From positions 17,037,827 to 17,101,826 of the forward strand of contig CM026551.1 of the NCBI GenBank assembly GCA_015143295.1: a stretch of 64,000 nt of DNA. The letters run 5' to 3'. Below are positions 36,201 to 46,828 of this stretch, piece by piece (the first letter of the stretch is position 1; each line of letters begins with the position of its first letter). Under the pieces are notes generated by a model, which saw nothing but the letters and a program-made list of their open reading frames with translations, did not search any database and was not told where the DNA came from. The DNA is from Tetracentron sinense (lineage: Eukaryota; Streptophyta; Magnoliopsida; Trochodendrales; Trochodendraceae). The position numbers were made by a program, and so were the translations under genes.

Positions 36201-39200
36201 ACCAGAATGGAAACATGCTATGAAAGAAGAGATGTGCTCTCGAAAAAAATAATACCTGAGATATGATTAACCTACGAAGAGGGAAGAGGCAGGTTGGATG
36301 TAGGTGGGTGTTTACAGTAAAACACCGCTCGGATGACTCAGTTGAGAGATAAAAAGGTCGCTTGGTTGCAAAGGGGTATACTCAGACATACGAAATAGAC
36401 TATCAGGAGACATTGGTTCCAGTTGCAAAAATGAACTCAGTGAGTCTTCCTTTCTCTTGCAGTCAATAAGGATTGACCCTTGTTTCAGCTTGATGTGAAG
36501 AATGCATTTCTTCACGTTGATTTAGAGGAAGAGGTGTTGGTACCTCCTCCTGGGTTCAAATGCCCCTCAGATGAAGGGAAGGTGTGTAAGGTAAAGAAGG
36601 CTCTGTATAGATTGAAGTAGTCCCTCATAGCATGGTTTGAGCGTTTTCGCAATGCTATGATGAAGAATGGTTACAGACAAAGTCAAGCAAACCACACATT
36701 ATTTCTTAAGCGGTTGTGCCAGAAAGTGACTGTCTTAATTGTTTATGTGGATGACATTGTTGTAATAGTTGATAATTTGGATGAGATAGAAGCTCTAAAG
36801 GGCAAGTTAGCAAAGGAATTTAAGATCAAAGATCTGGGTCTTCAAAAGTATTTCCTTGAAATTGAAGTTGTCAGATCTAAGAAGGGCATGTTTGTCTTTC
36901 AGCGCAAGTATGTACTTGATCTACTGGAGTAGACAGACATGATGGGTTATAAGCCAAGTGATACACCTATAGACCTTAATCATAAACTCAGTGAAGCTAT
37001 TGGGGAACATCTGCTAGATGTTGGAAGGTACCAAAGATTTGGTGGCAAGCCTATTTATTTGTCCCTTACCAGGCCAGACATTACTTATGCTGTCAGTGTA
37101 GTCAACCAATTCATGCATTCACCAATTATTGGGCACCTGGAGGCAGTGAATCGAATATTCCACTACTTAAAGTCATCTCCTAGGAAGGATTTTTTATATA
37201 CTTGCAGTGGGAACTTAAGGGTTAAAGCTTACACTGACGCAGATTAGGCTGGCTCGATTTCTGATAGATGCTCTACGTCCGGATATTGCACCATGGTTGA
37301 AAGTAATCTTGTCACATGGAGAAATAAGAAGCAGAATGTAGTTGTTAGATCCAATGCAGAGGTAGAGTTTAGAGTCATGGCACACGGTGTGTGTGAACTA
37401 CTTTGGCTCCGATTACTCCCTGAGTGAAATTGAGCTTCCTACTGAAGGCCCAACGAGCTTATATTGTGATAATAAAGCCGCTATTATTATTGCTCAGCAT
37501 GATAGAACCAAACATATTGAGGTAGATCGTCATTTCATCAAGAAGTTGAAGGCGGGCAGCTATATTTGCACCATGTTTGTGAAGTCAGAAGATCAACTAG
37601 CTGATGTGTTGAACAAGTGTTTTTGTGGTACTCAGTTCTAAAATATTGTTGGCAAGTTGGGCATGAGTGATATCTACGTACCAACTTGAGGGGGAGTGTT
37701 AAACAAGGCTTTATGGACTTTATTCCTATAGGTCTTGTCTTTATGTTATCTCTTATATATTGTATTGTGGGTCTACTATTAGTAGCTCTTATATACTAAT
37801 AATAGATCATTAGTGGAATATAAATAATAGTGTGAGAGAGATCATTAATCTCTCTCACTATTTTTCCTTAAACTTAATCTTCTTCTCCTTCTTCTTCTTT
37901 TTCTCTCTCAAACCCTAACTTCCAACCCTAATAACCTCACAAACTAAACCAACTCTCTTAAGTTTCTAAAGATTTTATCAAGCTAGACAATGATGGGATA
38001 GAAAAAAAGCTAGGTTTCTCAAAACCTGCAGGTGGGTTGGCTTCTAGACTGACGAATGTTATGGATGCGCTAATCTCACTCGGCCAATGTAAGTTTCTTA
38101 CCAATAAAAGAATTCTAGACTGAGTCCTAATCATTAATTAGTACATCGACTCCAAGAATAGGAGTGGCTTGCCCAGTGTCATCTGCAAGTTGGATATGGA
38201 GAAAACTAGCAATCACACAAGATGGAACTTCCTTTATTATGGGATGACGAGGATGGGGTTCGAAATTAAGAGGAAGTGGATAGGTATCCAAATTTCGACA
38301 ACTTCTGTGTCAGTTTGGTGAATGGACCATAGTTGCAGGGACTATGTATAGGGTGGGAAGCTTGTTTCCCAGACTCGCTTCCTCGGAAGCTCGCTTCCAT
38401 TACGTCCCATTGTGTAGTCAAATGGAGTTGTATGTGTGAAGTGATGAGGTAGACCACAATCTATAGCCTAGGGTGTAGACTAAGCAAGTATCATTACTTT
38501 TCCACAAAAATCTCATGTAAGATAAAATCAAAGATATAGCTACCCATAATGGGAATGAGGAGCGTATATCTCATTTCTCGTTTCCCTCTTTCTAAGGTTT
38601 TTTTGAGTCTCGCTTCTCGCTTTCGCTTTGCTTCTCGTTTTCGTTTCTCGCTCTGGTAACAATGGAATGGACCTCAGCTGGTTTATTCAGGAATCAAAGA
38701 GGCTTTAGTCAAGGTGATCAATTCTTGCCTTTTTTGTTCATCATGGTAATAGAAGTGCTGAGTGGGATGATGAGAGAGCTGAAGATGGAAAGCTGATTGC
38801 GGATTTTCCCCCTAAGCCTGGTAGTCAGGATATTTCTTCTTCAATTCGCAGATAAATCCATTATTCTATGAAGGGCCTAATCATCAGCATATGAGAATTG
38901 AGATATTTGGGGTACATACTTTGGTTCTTTGAGGAGGTGTCAAGTTTGGGTATTATCACAACAAGAGTATTGTATTCCCAGTTGGGGAGAGGGATAATCT
39001 GATCGAACTGCTTGGGTGTAAAACAAGTTATTTCCCTTCCTCCCACCTTGGGCTCCCTCTTAGAGGAAATTTCCTCTCTAAGTCTATCTGAGACCCATTG
39101 GTGGAACGTTTTGAGAATAAACTGGCATCCTAGAACTTGTCAAGGGAGGGAAACTAAAGCTTATTCATAGCTCGTTCGCCAATCCTCTATCATATTTTGT

Positions 39201-42200
39201 CCCTTTCTATGTACCTATCTTGATGGCAACGAGGCTTGAAAAGCTTCAAATGAAATTTCTTGTGAAATGAGATGAAGGATAACAAGAAACATCACTCAGT
39301 GGCATGGAAAATTTTTTATATTACTAAGGAAGTGGAGGACTGGGTCTTCGATCCTCGAGGCTATGGAAGTTTGCACATGAACAGAAGAGTATTTTGATAT
39401 GTGATTGATAGATATACGAGAGAAACATTAAGGGTTGAGATCCGAACGCAGTTTACATTACATACGGCATGAGTACTTTAAGAGGCATTTGCTAATTTCA
39501 TCCAGACTTCATCTTTTATTAGGAAGACACCAGTGGGGGTGTCATGCAGGACCCCTATTAATTTATTAAATCCATACAAAATAAGCAAAGTAGGGGGGGG
39601 CGTTAAAGCCTTACCCCCATAATAAAACTCGGTAATCAACAGTGATTACAATTTAATGTTGAAAACTCCAACTTTATCATGCAAAAATAAACATGCCTTC
39701 ACAATCCCCGAAAGTCCTTATGGTAAATCGTGCCACTAGATTTGAGATTGCATACAATATTAGTGAGTGAAACGGCATTCTGTTAGCTTTCTCTAGAAAC
39801 ATAAGCTGGAAGTTGAGAGCTTCCTTTATCTTAGGCAGCATATTCCAAAAGTACCAAATGCTCCATGGAGGATGGATAGCATACAATATTCTTCAAATCA
39901 CTTCCAAAAAGAATGTCACTGATTTGAAGATTTAAGCATAAATCCATCCCATTGATAATTGTCTGGATATCTGTTTTTGTGGTACACCACAACCCATAAA
40001 TTCCATACTCCATACTAAGCTACAATCAGGTGTACACCAGTCTTTTTTAGATCCATCATCACCATCTTCTCCCGCGTTTCCTTTAGATGCTCCATTAAAT
40101 TTTTCCGCTTCTTAGGAGAAAGACGATCAAATAATTCTCAATCATGATCAGAAACGTCATGAAATCCCCTGCTCTTCAGAGATGTGCTCAGCACCGAGAA
40201 ACATGTACCGGGGTGTAACAATAACTCCTGTTGACATTGTCAATAAGAGGTTTCTTCTAACTTGTAACAACAGCTTCTTATAGTGATAGGATAAATCAAA
40301 GGGAATTCGAAAATTAAATATCTCAATATCGGTTTCACAAGGCTTTTCCTGAACTGAAATCAGCTCATCAGAACGAAGCATAGGACGATCAGGAATTTTT
40401 CTTCTAATACCGATAAACGGAGATACCTTCTTGTTAAAGCTTCTATTATTGTGCTCTATCCAAAATATCCTAGAACATACAAGGTAATATCTGAATTAGC
40501 ACCATTAAAACTTCTTCAAAAGATACTCATAATATGGGCTTGAACATTATCAAATGAGCTAAAAGATATACAGAAGGCATGGCCAAAGGAACACCATAAA
40601 TAGTCTGCCATTTCACCATGACAAAAAGGTGATCTATGCTTCCTCCTAAAGAACATCACAACAACAACTACAACAACTAGTAAGAGATAGGCCTTTTCAT
40701 GAAACTAATAAGAACACCCTCCCCCCCCCCCCCCGGAAAAAAAGATTCTCCACATAAAACTCAATATCCTCATTCAAATAGCCTTGTCGCAAATAAATTT
40801 CTCTTATGGCTTCACAATGGCAGTAGGACGACAGCAGGAACAATTCAGAAATTTTCCTTTGCAATCTTTGTCCATATAATGCAACCATGACAATAAGATA
40901 ATGAATCAGGTTCCAAATAATATTTCCGGCAGAAGGTCCGAGACTGGCATTTAGATCATTGATTCAATGAAGTTTATCACCATATCAAACATCGTACCAA
41001 GAACTAATGCGAGAGCCATTCCGAATTGTCCATCAATTGTTAATAATTAAAGGGTGGAAAACAACAACAATATTCTTCCATGTTTTAGAAGCACTCACCC
41101 TATTCACAGTCATCCAAGAATGATCATCTCTTACATATTTTTTTCCCGGATGAAATGAAAATTGGATTCATGTAACAAAAGATAAATTTCTCATTCCTTA
41201 GCCGGAAAGATATGTGGCCATGAAAGAGGGATTAAGGGGAATAGAATTGACCGGGTGGTGGAGTCATGGGAACACTTCTTTCTTTCATATTTTTGACCTT
41301 AGCTCCATGGAACAATATGCTACTACTGAAACATGGATCTTCTCAATTGGAAGATCTCCTATATGGATAATACACATTCCAGTTGACCGAGATTCATTCT
41401 AATTGTTTTGTTCCGAAGCAAAGATATTAACAAAAAAATATCTCACATGTTGTTAAGACAAAATGATGTTCCACGCCATCTTCATATGAAAAGCCTTTGA
41501 CACATCCAATAACCTGCGAATACCAAAAAAAAACTTCTTCTAATGGAAGAGATAAGTTGTATCAAGTGAAAAGGCATCAAGTACAAAATTGGGATTGGTA
41601 ACAGGGTTAGGTTCAAGAATTAGGAAAGACCGCTGGTGAGAAGAGCTTCCTATTGCTATGAATTTCCAATATGTTTGCATGATTGGGACTGAGAAAGGTG
41701 TGCTACTAGGGGATTAATTAACGTGGGTTGGAGGGGGAATGGTGTGGATTTCTCACTTTAGAAGGATCGTGAATGCTCAGGAATCAGAGAACCTATCAGA
41801 TCTTTTTGGGAGATTAGAGCAGTACATTGTGAAGGGTACCCAAGATTCTCAATCGTAGAAATTGGATCCGAAGGGGAGATTTAGTGAAGTCTTTCTTTTG
41901 GCAAACTTGATCAAGAGGCCCCGCCTCATATCCGGTTAGTGAAGGTGTCTTTCACTCTTTCTTCAAATGGACAGCAACTTTAGATACAATCTTAACTGTT
42001 TTCTCTCCCTAGTTCTTCCAAGTTTATATAATTACTTTGTGAAAATATGTCATTGCACCCATAGGAACATGCAAAACAATCAAGAGATCCTTTTTCAAAA
42101 TTGCAGGCACATTCAAAATGGAAAGAACAACTACAAGGAGAATAAAACCCCAAAGAGAATGTATCAAATTTTAGCAGCCTAAGATTGATGAAACAGCTTT

Positions 42201-42992
42201 GCAAGTACTGATGCACCTAAATGGCATGATAGAGGAAGGGTGTGACAAAATCAATGCTTCTTCAAATTGGGCAGTGTTGGCTCGACTCGCCCAGGCAGGC
42301 CTCGCCCCTTATACGGGAAGGGAACAAAGGACATATGATGCAGGACCCACCACAAGTCCTTTGTCTTTTTCTAGAAAGGGGGGAGTTTGCTTGGGGAAAG
42401 AGTTGGGCCAGTACTCCCCCTCCAAATCATTAGTGGAGGCGCGAGTAGAAGACAGACTGGGTTAAATGCACCACAAAACCAAAAGCAAAGGGTAATAGTT
42501 GATTTTTTTTTCCCTTAACATGCACTATTTTATCTTATAATGACGGAACAGAAAAAATAGATATCGGTCTATTTCTTATCTATTCTTATCTGAACAGCTA
42601 TTTAAAGAAGAAAAATATCACACCAATTATCCAAGTGATATAGAAAATAGTTGTTTTCTCAAATAGGTGTTCATAAATATCTACATTAGTAATAAATCCA
42701 AGAACAGATTCCGAGTCTAGCAAATTTATTTAATCCAAAAGAGAATTGCATACCAAGCCTTTGGCAGTTTGTCTAGAAAACTGGTTGATAGAGACACAAC
42801 TAGCAGCATAGGCCGGCCGAGCTGTGTAAATTCATGATCGTCGCTCGCAGGCGAGATAGGATCCGTTTCATCAGAAATTCTACCCCATTCGACCAATAAG
42901 TAGATTCCATAACCCACCATGGCCAACCCAACAAACGTCAATAAGAAGTTCAGAAGCTTCAATAAGCACTCCAAGCACCCTCTACACGCCAT
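24218..42992 (-). CDS. TOM2A: TOM2A-type tetraspanin, six coding exons, complete
   Basis: Tetraspanin of the TOM2A family, a four-pass vacuolar-membrane protein; in Arabidopsis TOM2A binds TOM1 and acts as a host factor for tobamovirus multiplication. Coding exons on the minus strand are 42992-42754, 30343-30244, 29920-29840, 29751-29647, 25268-25059 and 24325-24218, giving 843 nt (280 residues plus stop) with consistent phases. It starts [16 protein letters not shown]. Membrane segments are near residues 10-32, 80-105, 114-135 and 164-188. Cysteines at the N-terminus and in SCFGCIG and GCCLSC are candidate acylation sites. The C-terminal tail has [32 protein letters not shown] and a final CTIL. 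Length equals the family's usual 280 or so. A 5' UTR intron is likely (donor near 43387). The first coding intron is 12.4 kb and filled with transposons. A TOM2A homologue (TOM2AH) is the main alternative. Confidence 0.93.
24802..24989 (-). mobile_element. SINE with 13-bp target duplication in TOM2A intron
   Basis: Direct repeats TCTAGGCTACCAG (24789-24801) and TCTAGACTACCAG (24990-25002) flank the element with one mismatch. On the minus strand it carries a tRNA-like B box (GGGTTCCACTCC) and an upstream A-box-like TGGTAGTGTG, and it ends in a short A run. These are the hallmarks of a tRNA-derived SINE. It lies in the last TOM2A intron. Confidence 0.8.
25490..26275 (-). repeat. Local repeat block with tRNA-like B box and Met-tRNA primer-like site
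   Basis: About three diverged direct copies of one unit begin near 25495, 25790 and 25910, and a part copy near 26195. Each starts around ACTGATCCCAAAAGCC. Longer copies contain GGGCAATTCTCA and GACTCGAACCCGAGACG, whose complement has a B-box-like GGTTCGAGTC. Copies end at or near GATACCAATTG. It could be a nested SINE or an LTR boundary; I cannot decide. It is in the TOM2A intron between exons 29647-29751 and 25059-25268. Confidence 0.5.
26311..27413. mobile_element. hAT-like element with CATAG-type ends and gene-like interior
   Basis: The left end is CAAAATCACAAAGTACGCG. The reverse complement of the right end is CATAGTCACCAAGTACGGG. Flanking 8-mers GATGGCTG (26303-26310) and GATGATTG (27414-27421) match at six of eight bases. 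The left subterminal region has repeated GCGTTTAAAAC motifs. Internally, a CT-rich leader is followed by GGCAACG|GTAAAT, a plausible splice donor near 26580, so it may keep the 5' part of a transposase or host gene. No coding frame was seen. Confidence 0.55.
27933..28758. mobile_element. hAT-like element with CAAGCT/GAGCTC-rich ends
   Basis: Termini TAGGGCTGCACTCAAG and (other strand) TAGGGGTGTATTTGAG, and flanking 8-mers ATAACAAT (27925-27932) and GTAACAAT (28759-28766) with one mismatch, fit the hAT superfamily. Both subterminal regions are packed with CAAGCTC/GAGCTCG motifs. The centre is AT-rich and non-coding. It lies in a TOM2A intron. Confidence 0.7.
30714..31452. mobile_element. Element with AATCG-rich ends and CATA termini
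   Basis: The left end CATACGTTACTTGTTAAATC and the reverse complement of the right end CATAGTTGTTAAATCC form an imperfect inverted repeat. Both ends carry clusters of AATCGTAA/AATCGCAA. No target duplication was found. It lies in the large TOM2A intron, just upstream of exon 30343-30244, and is non-coding. Confidence 0.45.
32198..32389 (-). CDS. Unknown small frame with hydrophobic N-terminus (doubtful)
   Basis: A 63-codon frame starts [18 protein letters not shown], an N-terminal hydrophobic stretch of about 22 residues that could be a signal peptide or membrane anchor, followed by a polar tail ending AFQPFVD. I recognise no family and no known peptide-hormone motif. It lies inside the large TOM2A intron on the same strand, and the copia insertion site is under 100 bp upstream of its start. 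It may be a small secreted or membrane peptide gene, or chance. Confidence 0.2.
   Translation of the reverse strand: MIMLFHLLIMTLILLMLFLFHGLLNEIALIPDPKELKGKDPNEHQIIVGMEVPKLSAFQPFVD
32487..32746 (+). repeat. 5' LTR of the copia element
   Basis: It spans from TGTTGAATAAGG to ...AAACCAACT. It contains TATATA-like sequence near 32540 and a CT-rich leader with AAACCCTAA. It aligns along its length with the 3' LTR at 37697-37954. Confidence 0.93.
32747..32760 (+). other. Primer-binding site
   Basis: The sequence TGATATCAGAGCCA directly follows the 5' LTR and matches the usual plant initiator Met-tRNA primer site TGGTATCAGAGC with one substitution. Confidence 0.85.
33420..37641 (+). pseudogene. 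Degenerate copia gag-pol
   Basis: The polyprotein begins near an ATG at 33420 and is broken by several stops and frameshifts. Recognisable in order: a gag region; a CCHC zinc knuckle ([14 protein letters not shown]) near 34225-34270; an aspartic protease core (IDSGAFDHT) near 34550; a GAG-pre-integrase and eroded integrase at about 34900-35560; a reverse transcriptase with the YVDDIVV active-site box near 36745; and an RNase H with KAYTDAD near 37225. In-frame stops interrupt integrase, RT and RNase H, so no functional polyprotein can be made. Confidence 0.9.
37684..37696 (+). other. Polypurine tract
   Basis: The purine run GAGGGGGAG lies immediately before the 3' LTR, the expected place for plus-strand priming. 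Confidence 0.8.
37697..37954 (+). repeat. 3' LTR of the copia element
   Basis: It begins TGTTAAACAAGG and ends ...AAACCAACT, followed by the target duplication CTCTT at 37955-37959. It differs from the 5' LTR at roughly 20 positions and by small indels. Confidence 0.93.
38035..39460 (+). pseudogene. LINE reverse-transcriptase remnant (plus strand)
   Basis: Plus-strand translation shows, with stops and frame changes, plant L1-type RT blocks: [24 protein letters not shown], then [20 protein letters not shown] and, further on, LQFADKS and LGLPLRGNF. These match conserved RT palm sequence (usually SRGLRQGDPLSPFLF). Many stops mark it as dead. A small hAT-like element (38328-38664) splits the RT region. 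It lies in the large TOM2A intron, directly after the copia 3' LTR. Confidence 0.8.
38328..38664 (+). mobile_element. GCTTCC-family hAT-like element inserted in a LINE
   Basis: A perfect 8-bp target duplication, GAATGGAC, lies at 38320-38327 and 38665-38672. Ends are CATAGTTGCAGGG and (other strand) CATTGTTACCAGAGC. Because the host LINE RT reading is interrupted exactly here, the element borders are well fixed. The interior holds repeated TCGCTTCC/TCTCGCTTTCG motifs. Related copies are at 11933-12155 and 54660-55195. It is non-coding. Confidence 0.85.
39660..40620 (-). pseudogene. LINE 3' region remnant (minus strand)
   Basis: Minus-strand translation shows [15 protein letters not shown] near 40440 and, near 39700-39870, [20 protein letters not shown] followed by [19 protein letters not shown]. 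This resembles the C-terminal RNase H region of plant LINEs (usual form: ...REANRVAHSLAKYA). Stops and frame changes are frequent. Its orientation is opposite to the LINE RT at 38035-39460, so it is a separate insertion. Confidence 0.65.
40621..41639. other. Intron stretch, no gene seen
   Basis: A run of 14 C residues lies near 40722-40735, beside short frames with no family signal. Otherwise ordinary AT-rich sequence in the large TOM2A intron, possibly still part of the minus-strand LINE remnant. Confidence 0.4.
41640..41960 (+). pseudogene. LINE fragment downstream of RT (plus strand)
   Basis: Plus-strand frames contain [16 protein letters not shown] and VFHSFFKW, similar to the stretch between RT and the zinc-binding domain of plant LINEs. 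It could be the continuation of the plus-strand LINE at 38035-39460, split by the minus-strand insert between them. The match is short, so this is tentative. Confidence 0.4.
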
Positions 42993-43894
42993 CCTTTAAA
43001 ACTTCCTCTGTCTCTTCTTCAATCACAAGTCTTCCTTATTTCATGATCTCATCGACTTCCTCCAACATAATCCCGCATTTACACCAAAATCAACAACCTT
43101 GATGCATGAAAATTGCAGAATTGTTCAATCTATAATTTGAAACAAACCTAATATATAATCGTATAAAAACAATCTTCCAATCCATCTCTGATCATCGAAA
43201 AAGGCGGTCATGCATGCAACTTCATATTTTCTAGGGTTTCTCAAGAAATTAAAACAATATAAAATGGAAAAAACTACGAAATGATCAAAACAATTCTGCT
43301 AATTCGCCGTAGATCTTCTTTCCATAGAATTTCAAAATAAAAAAAAATGAATTGAGATATTAAAGAGTATAAATTTGAAGAACTTACAGTTACAGGCGAT
43401 GTTGCCGAGGTTCAGATTACGAGCTTTGAGGGTTTTGATCCCAAAATCAATAGACCTGCAATATATAAAAGCTTACTCTTCGAAAGCGGAATAATATCAC
43501 CTCCAAATATTAAAAAGCTAAACTTCTATTATTTACGTATTTTTCTAATTTTTACATGAAAATAGTCGACAAACCATTTGTTGACCGACACGTGTCAATA
43601 ATACCATACGTTTAAGGCGATTGTAAAGTGCTAGATTATGGTCAATAGATTAAGCCTTGGCTTGGCTCAAGCGGAGGCAATAGATATTCTTTTTCTTTTA
43701 TGATAAAAAGGACAAAATAGTTGGTGAATTGATGTGCCATACTCATCAAGAATAATCTTCACCACGTGGCTCCTCACCCTCGCAAACCCCTTTTACTTTT
43801 TTTTAAAAAGGTTTTTTTAATTATCTTTAAATTATAATTAATAAGTTTTAACCCGTATAATTAATTTTTTAACCAAAGATAGATACTTTAGGAA

Positions 43895-44668
43895 AATACA
43901 TTTACACCCTGAGATTTAGTGAAAATATATATAGACCCCCTCAATTTTCAGAAAATACATTAAGTATCCTTACTTTTCAAAATAATGGTACTTACACTCC
44001 TTTTGTGTGTTGGCCGTCGGTCGACTAACTATTAGGCTCTCTTAGGTGGCTACTTGTCTCTTTTTAAATCCTTTAACTGTGGTTAAGATTCACCCACCTC
44101 CTTGGCTTTTAGAAAAAAAAAATAATAAACCGATTAAAATTTTCTAACTCGGATTAAATTTTTTTTTAGTGAACCCTAAGGGTGGGTGACCTTAACCACA
44201 ATTAAGAAGTGTAAAAAGGACACATGGCTACCTCGGACGCTAACCGGTTTTTTTTACACGTGGCCACCTCAGGGGACATGTGTCCCTTTTTATACTCCTT
44301 AACTGTGGTTAAGGTCACCCATCCCTAGGATTCACTAAAATATCTTTAGTTTTTTAAAAAAATATTTAACCCTAGGAGTTAGAAAATCTTAATCAAGGTT
44401 AATAACTTTTTATTTTATTTTTTTCTTAAAAAAAAAAGGAGATGGATGAATCTTAACCACGATTAAAAGGTTTAAAAAGGGACACGAGGCCACCTAAGGG
44501 GGCTAACCGTTACTCGACTGACGGTCAACACACAGAAGGGCTGTACGTATTAAGTGCCATTATTATGAAAAACAAGGGTACCTAGTGTATTTTCTGAAAA
44601 CTAATGTGTATTTTCGCCAAACCTTAGGAGGTGTAAATGTATTTTCTCCTAAATATTTTAATTATACG
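43895..44668. repeat. Large foldback element with a nested palindrome
   Basis: The two ends are inverted repeats over roughly 270 bases: the left has AGGAAAATACATTTACACC and TTAAATCCTTTAACTGTGG, and the right carries their complements (GGTGTAAATGTATTTTCTCC and CCACGATTAAAAGG). A second, inner palindrome at about 44168-44338 has arms containing AGTGAACCCTAAGGGTGG and centres on a run of T. No coding sequence. It is upstream of TOM2A. Confidence 0.75.
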
Positions 44669-45454
44669 AGTCATTAAATAGTAACTATAGTTAAAGAGGC
44701 TTAAAAATTGGATACTTTAGGAAGAAAGAAAATGAGGAAAAGATGCTTTGTTCCACAGTCCACGAGGGAGGAGATAAAGACCACCACACTCAGTGGGAAT
44801 GCGTCACATAGGCTTGTGCAACCTACCAAGGTCTTGGTTTGCGCTTATGTGGCTCCTTTACTACGGTTGCTGGCAGTCTCCTTCCAACACGAAGCGAAAA
44901 ATATCCCAAATATATATAAAATAAGAGGTGATATAAAAATTGACTCGTATTAGGCCATACATATTTCCAAACTCTCAGCGTGTTTTTTTTCTTTAAAATA
45001 TAGTTAAGCCGCAACATGGGTAAGTACGGTTAATATCTGTTCAGTACAATGGTTAGCTGTTTAAGCATGTTTTTGTTTTTTTGGATGGTAGATGTCTAGC
45101 ATGTTAAATGAAATGGCGGGCTTATCAATGACCACCCAATTGGTGGATTTCGATCCTAATATATCCGAGGGATTTTGTTAGTCCCAATCGCAAATCTTCC
45201 AAAGAGGCAACTGGGTGGTTGCAAATGTCAAAGATACTCTAATTTATTCTTTTTTAAACCGTTAAATATGAAAAATCTCCCAATGTGAGCCCCATTCTTG
45301 GATATATGGAAAAATTTGGAGTAAATGTGACCGGATTAACATTCGTCTTCACCCAAGTAGGAGAGTTATTTATGAGTTTAATTAATCTAAAGGTAAAATG
45401 GAAAAGGAAAAGGAAAAGTACTTGTGACTATAGCCCTAAGTGAGGCAAAAGATT

Positions 45455-45945
45455 GACTCTGGTGGACGCCCGAGCCAAGCGCTCAGGCATCCACAACTCA
45501 TGGAGCACGGGCAATAATATGGGGGAGAAATCATTTCATTTTCTCCCCATGATTTTGATTTGGGAAATACTTAACTTACTCCCGCAGTAGACTGCCAATT
45601 CTTATATACAATACTCATTGGTCAATGCCCCCTTTTTACCACACATTAATTGTAGTTTAAGATTCACTCACTCCTATAGTTAAGCAATTTAAGCTTGATT
45701 TTTAAAAAGCAAAAAAAAATCCAAAATATTCACCTTAATTTTATTAAGCTTAACCATAGTTAAAGGAGTGTTATAAGGGACACGTGGCCATGGAAGTAGA
45801 TTACCTATTCTAATGAGGGGTGTGCTAATCACTGCCCTTTTGACTTCTCCCCATTTGATATATCCCCCCTTTTTTATCGCTAGGTGCCCCATGAGTTGTG
45901 GATGCTTGAGCGCTTGGCTTGGGCATCCACCAGAGCCAATATTTT
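45455..45945. repeat. Foldback element with about 50-bp terminal inverted repeats
   Basis: The left end CTCTGGTGGACGCCCGAGCC and the complement of the right end CTCTGGTGGATGCCCAAGCC pair over about 50 bases, including AAGCGCTC and CATCCACAACTCATG. Subterminal AATCATTTCATTTTCTCCCC and TTTTGACTTCTCCCCATTT resemble the interior of the Mutator-type MITE at 49341-50211. A foldback of the GACACGTGGC family lies in its middle (about 45600-45810), so two elements may be nested. Confidence 0.6.
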
Positions 45946-46139
45946 CCTTGAAGTGAGTGTAGGGGTATTTTCTCTAGTGGGCCTTTGAGGATCTCATAGT
46001 TAAATGATTGATTCCTATATCTCGTGAGCTACCGTTACATCGTAGAAGGTATTCCTAACAGTGATATAAAATAAATTAATGTGCAGACAAACACCGTAAA
46101 TTGTGGGGTTCTAGCCTTCTAGGGCCTTGGATCCACAGA

Positions 46140-46828
46140 TAGGGGTGGCAATTGGGTTGGACTAGCCCGAAACCTGATTGTTCGACTCGAAGTTTAGGTG
46201 GCCTGAGCCTTCCTTACTTTGGACTCAGCTAAGTTTGAACAAGAATATGAACCCGAAATTAATATTGGGCTGAGCTTGGGTTGCCCTTAGCTCATCCTGA
46301 ATTCAACCCGACCCGAATTTAAAATATTTTTCATATTTTATAAATAATATATATATAGTATATTTAGAAAGAGAACGCACACGGTTCATCTCCTTCACTC
46401 TTATCTATTTTTTTTCCCAATTTTTGTTCACTTTTCTTTCCTTTCTCTCTTTAATCTTCAGAACATACATTACATAAATAGAGAAATTCTTGAATTATAG
46501 CAACCAAAACTTTATAATTTTTATTTGTTGTATCACCCCCATGAGCAAGAAGAGTAACTCAGGCAGTAGCATCCCAAGCAGCAATTCATTTTTTTTATGG
46601 TCAGCCCCAAACATGGCCCACTAGCTGCCAAATTTTGGTCAGCCCAAACTCAACTCAAGCTTGGCCCGAATTCAGTCCACCACTTTGGGCCAGACTGAAC
46701 TCAGCCAAAATCCCGATATTTTTTGTGAGCCGAATTTGGGCTGGGGTGTTTGCGCTTAGATTGGGCTAAGGTTTTAAACTTTGGGCTGGGCTAGGGCTAA
46801 CCCCAGCCTGGACGAATTGTCACCCCTA
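46140..46828. mobile_element. hAT-like element with GGGCTGRGCT-rich ends
   Basis: The termini TAGGGGTGGCAATTGGG and (other strand) TAGGGGTGACAATTCG, with flanking 8-mers TCCACAGA (46132-46139) and TCCATAGA (46829-46836) that differ at one base, fit the hAT superfamily. The subterminal parts are rich in GGGCTGAGCTTGG-like motifs, and the centre is AT-rich. No transposase frame. Confidence 0.75.

Larger units (their letters stand above)
32487..37954 (+). mobile_element. Ty1-copia LTR retrotransposon, degenerate
   Basis: The element is bounded by the 5-bp target duplication CTCTT at 32482-32486 and 37955-37959. Both LTRs begin TGTT and end CCAACT. A primer-binding site complementary to initiator Met-tRNA follows the 5' LTR, and a purine-rich tract precedes the 3' LTR. 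The internal domain has the copia order gag, protease, integrase, RT, RNase H on the plus strand, antisense to the TOM2A gene whose intron it occupies. Roughly 20 differences between the LTRs indicate an old insertion. Confidence 0.95.

Noticed and set aside
33566-36252. Separate plant genes suggested by long plus-strand frames
   Set aside because: All are pieces of the interrupted copia gag-pol between the two LTRs.
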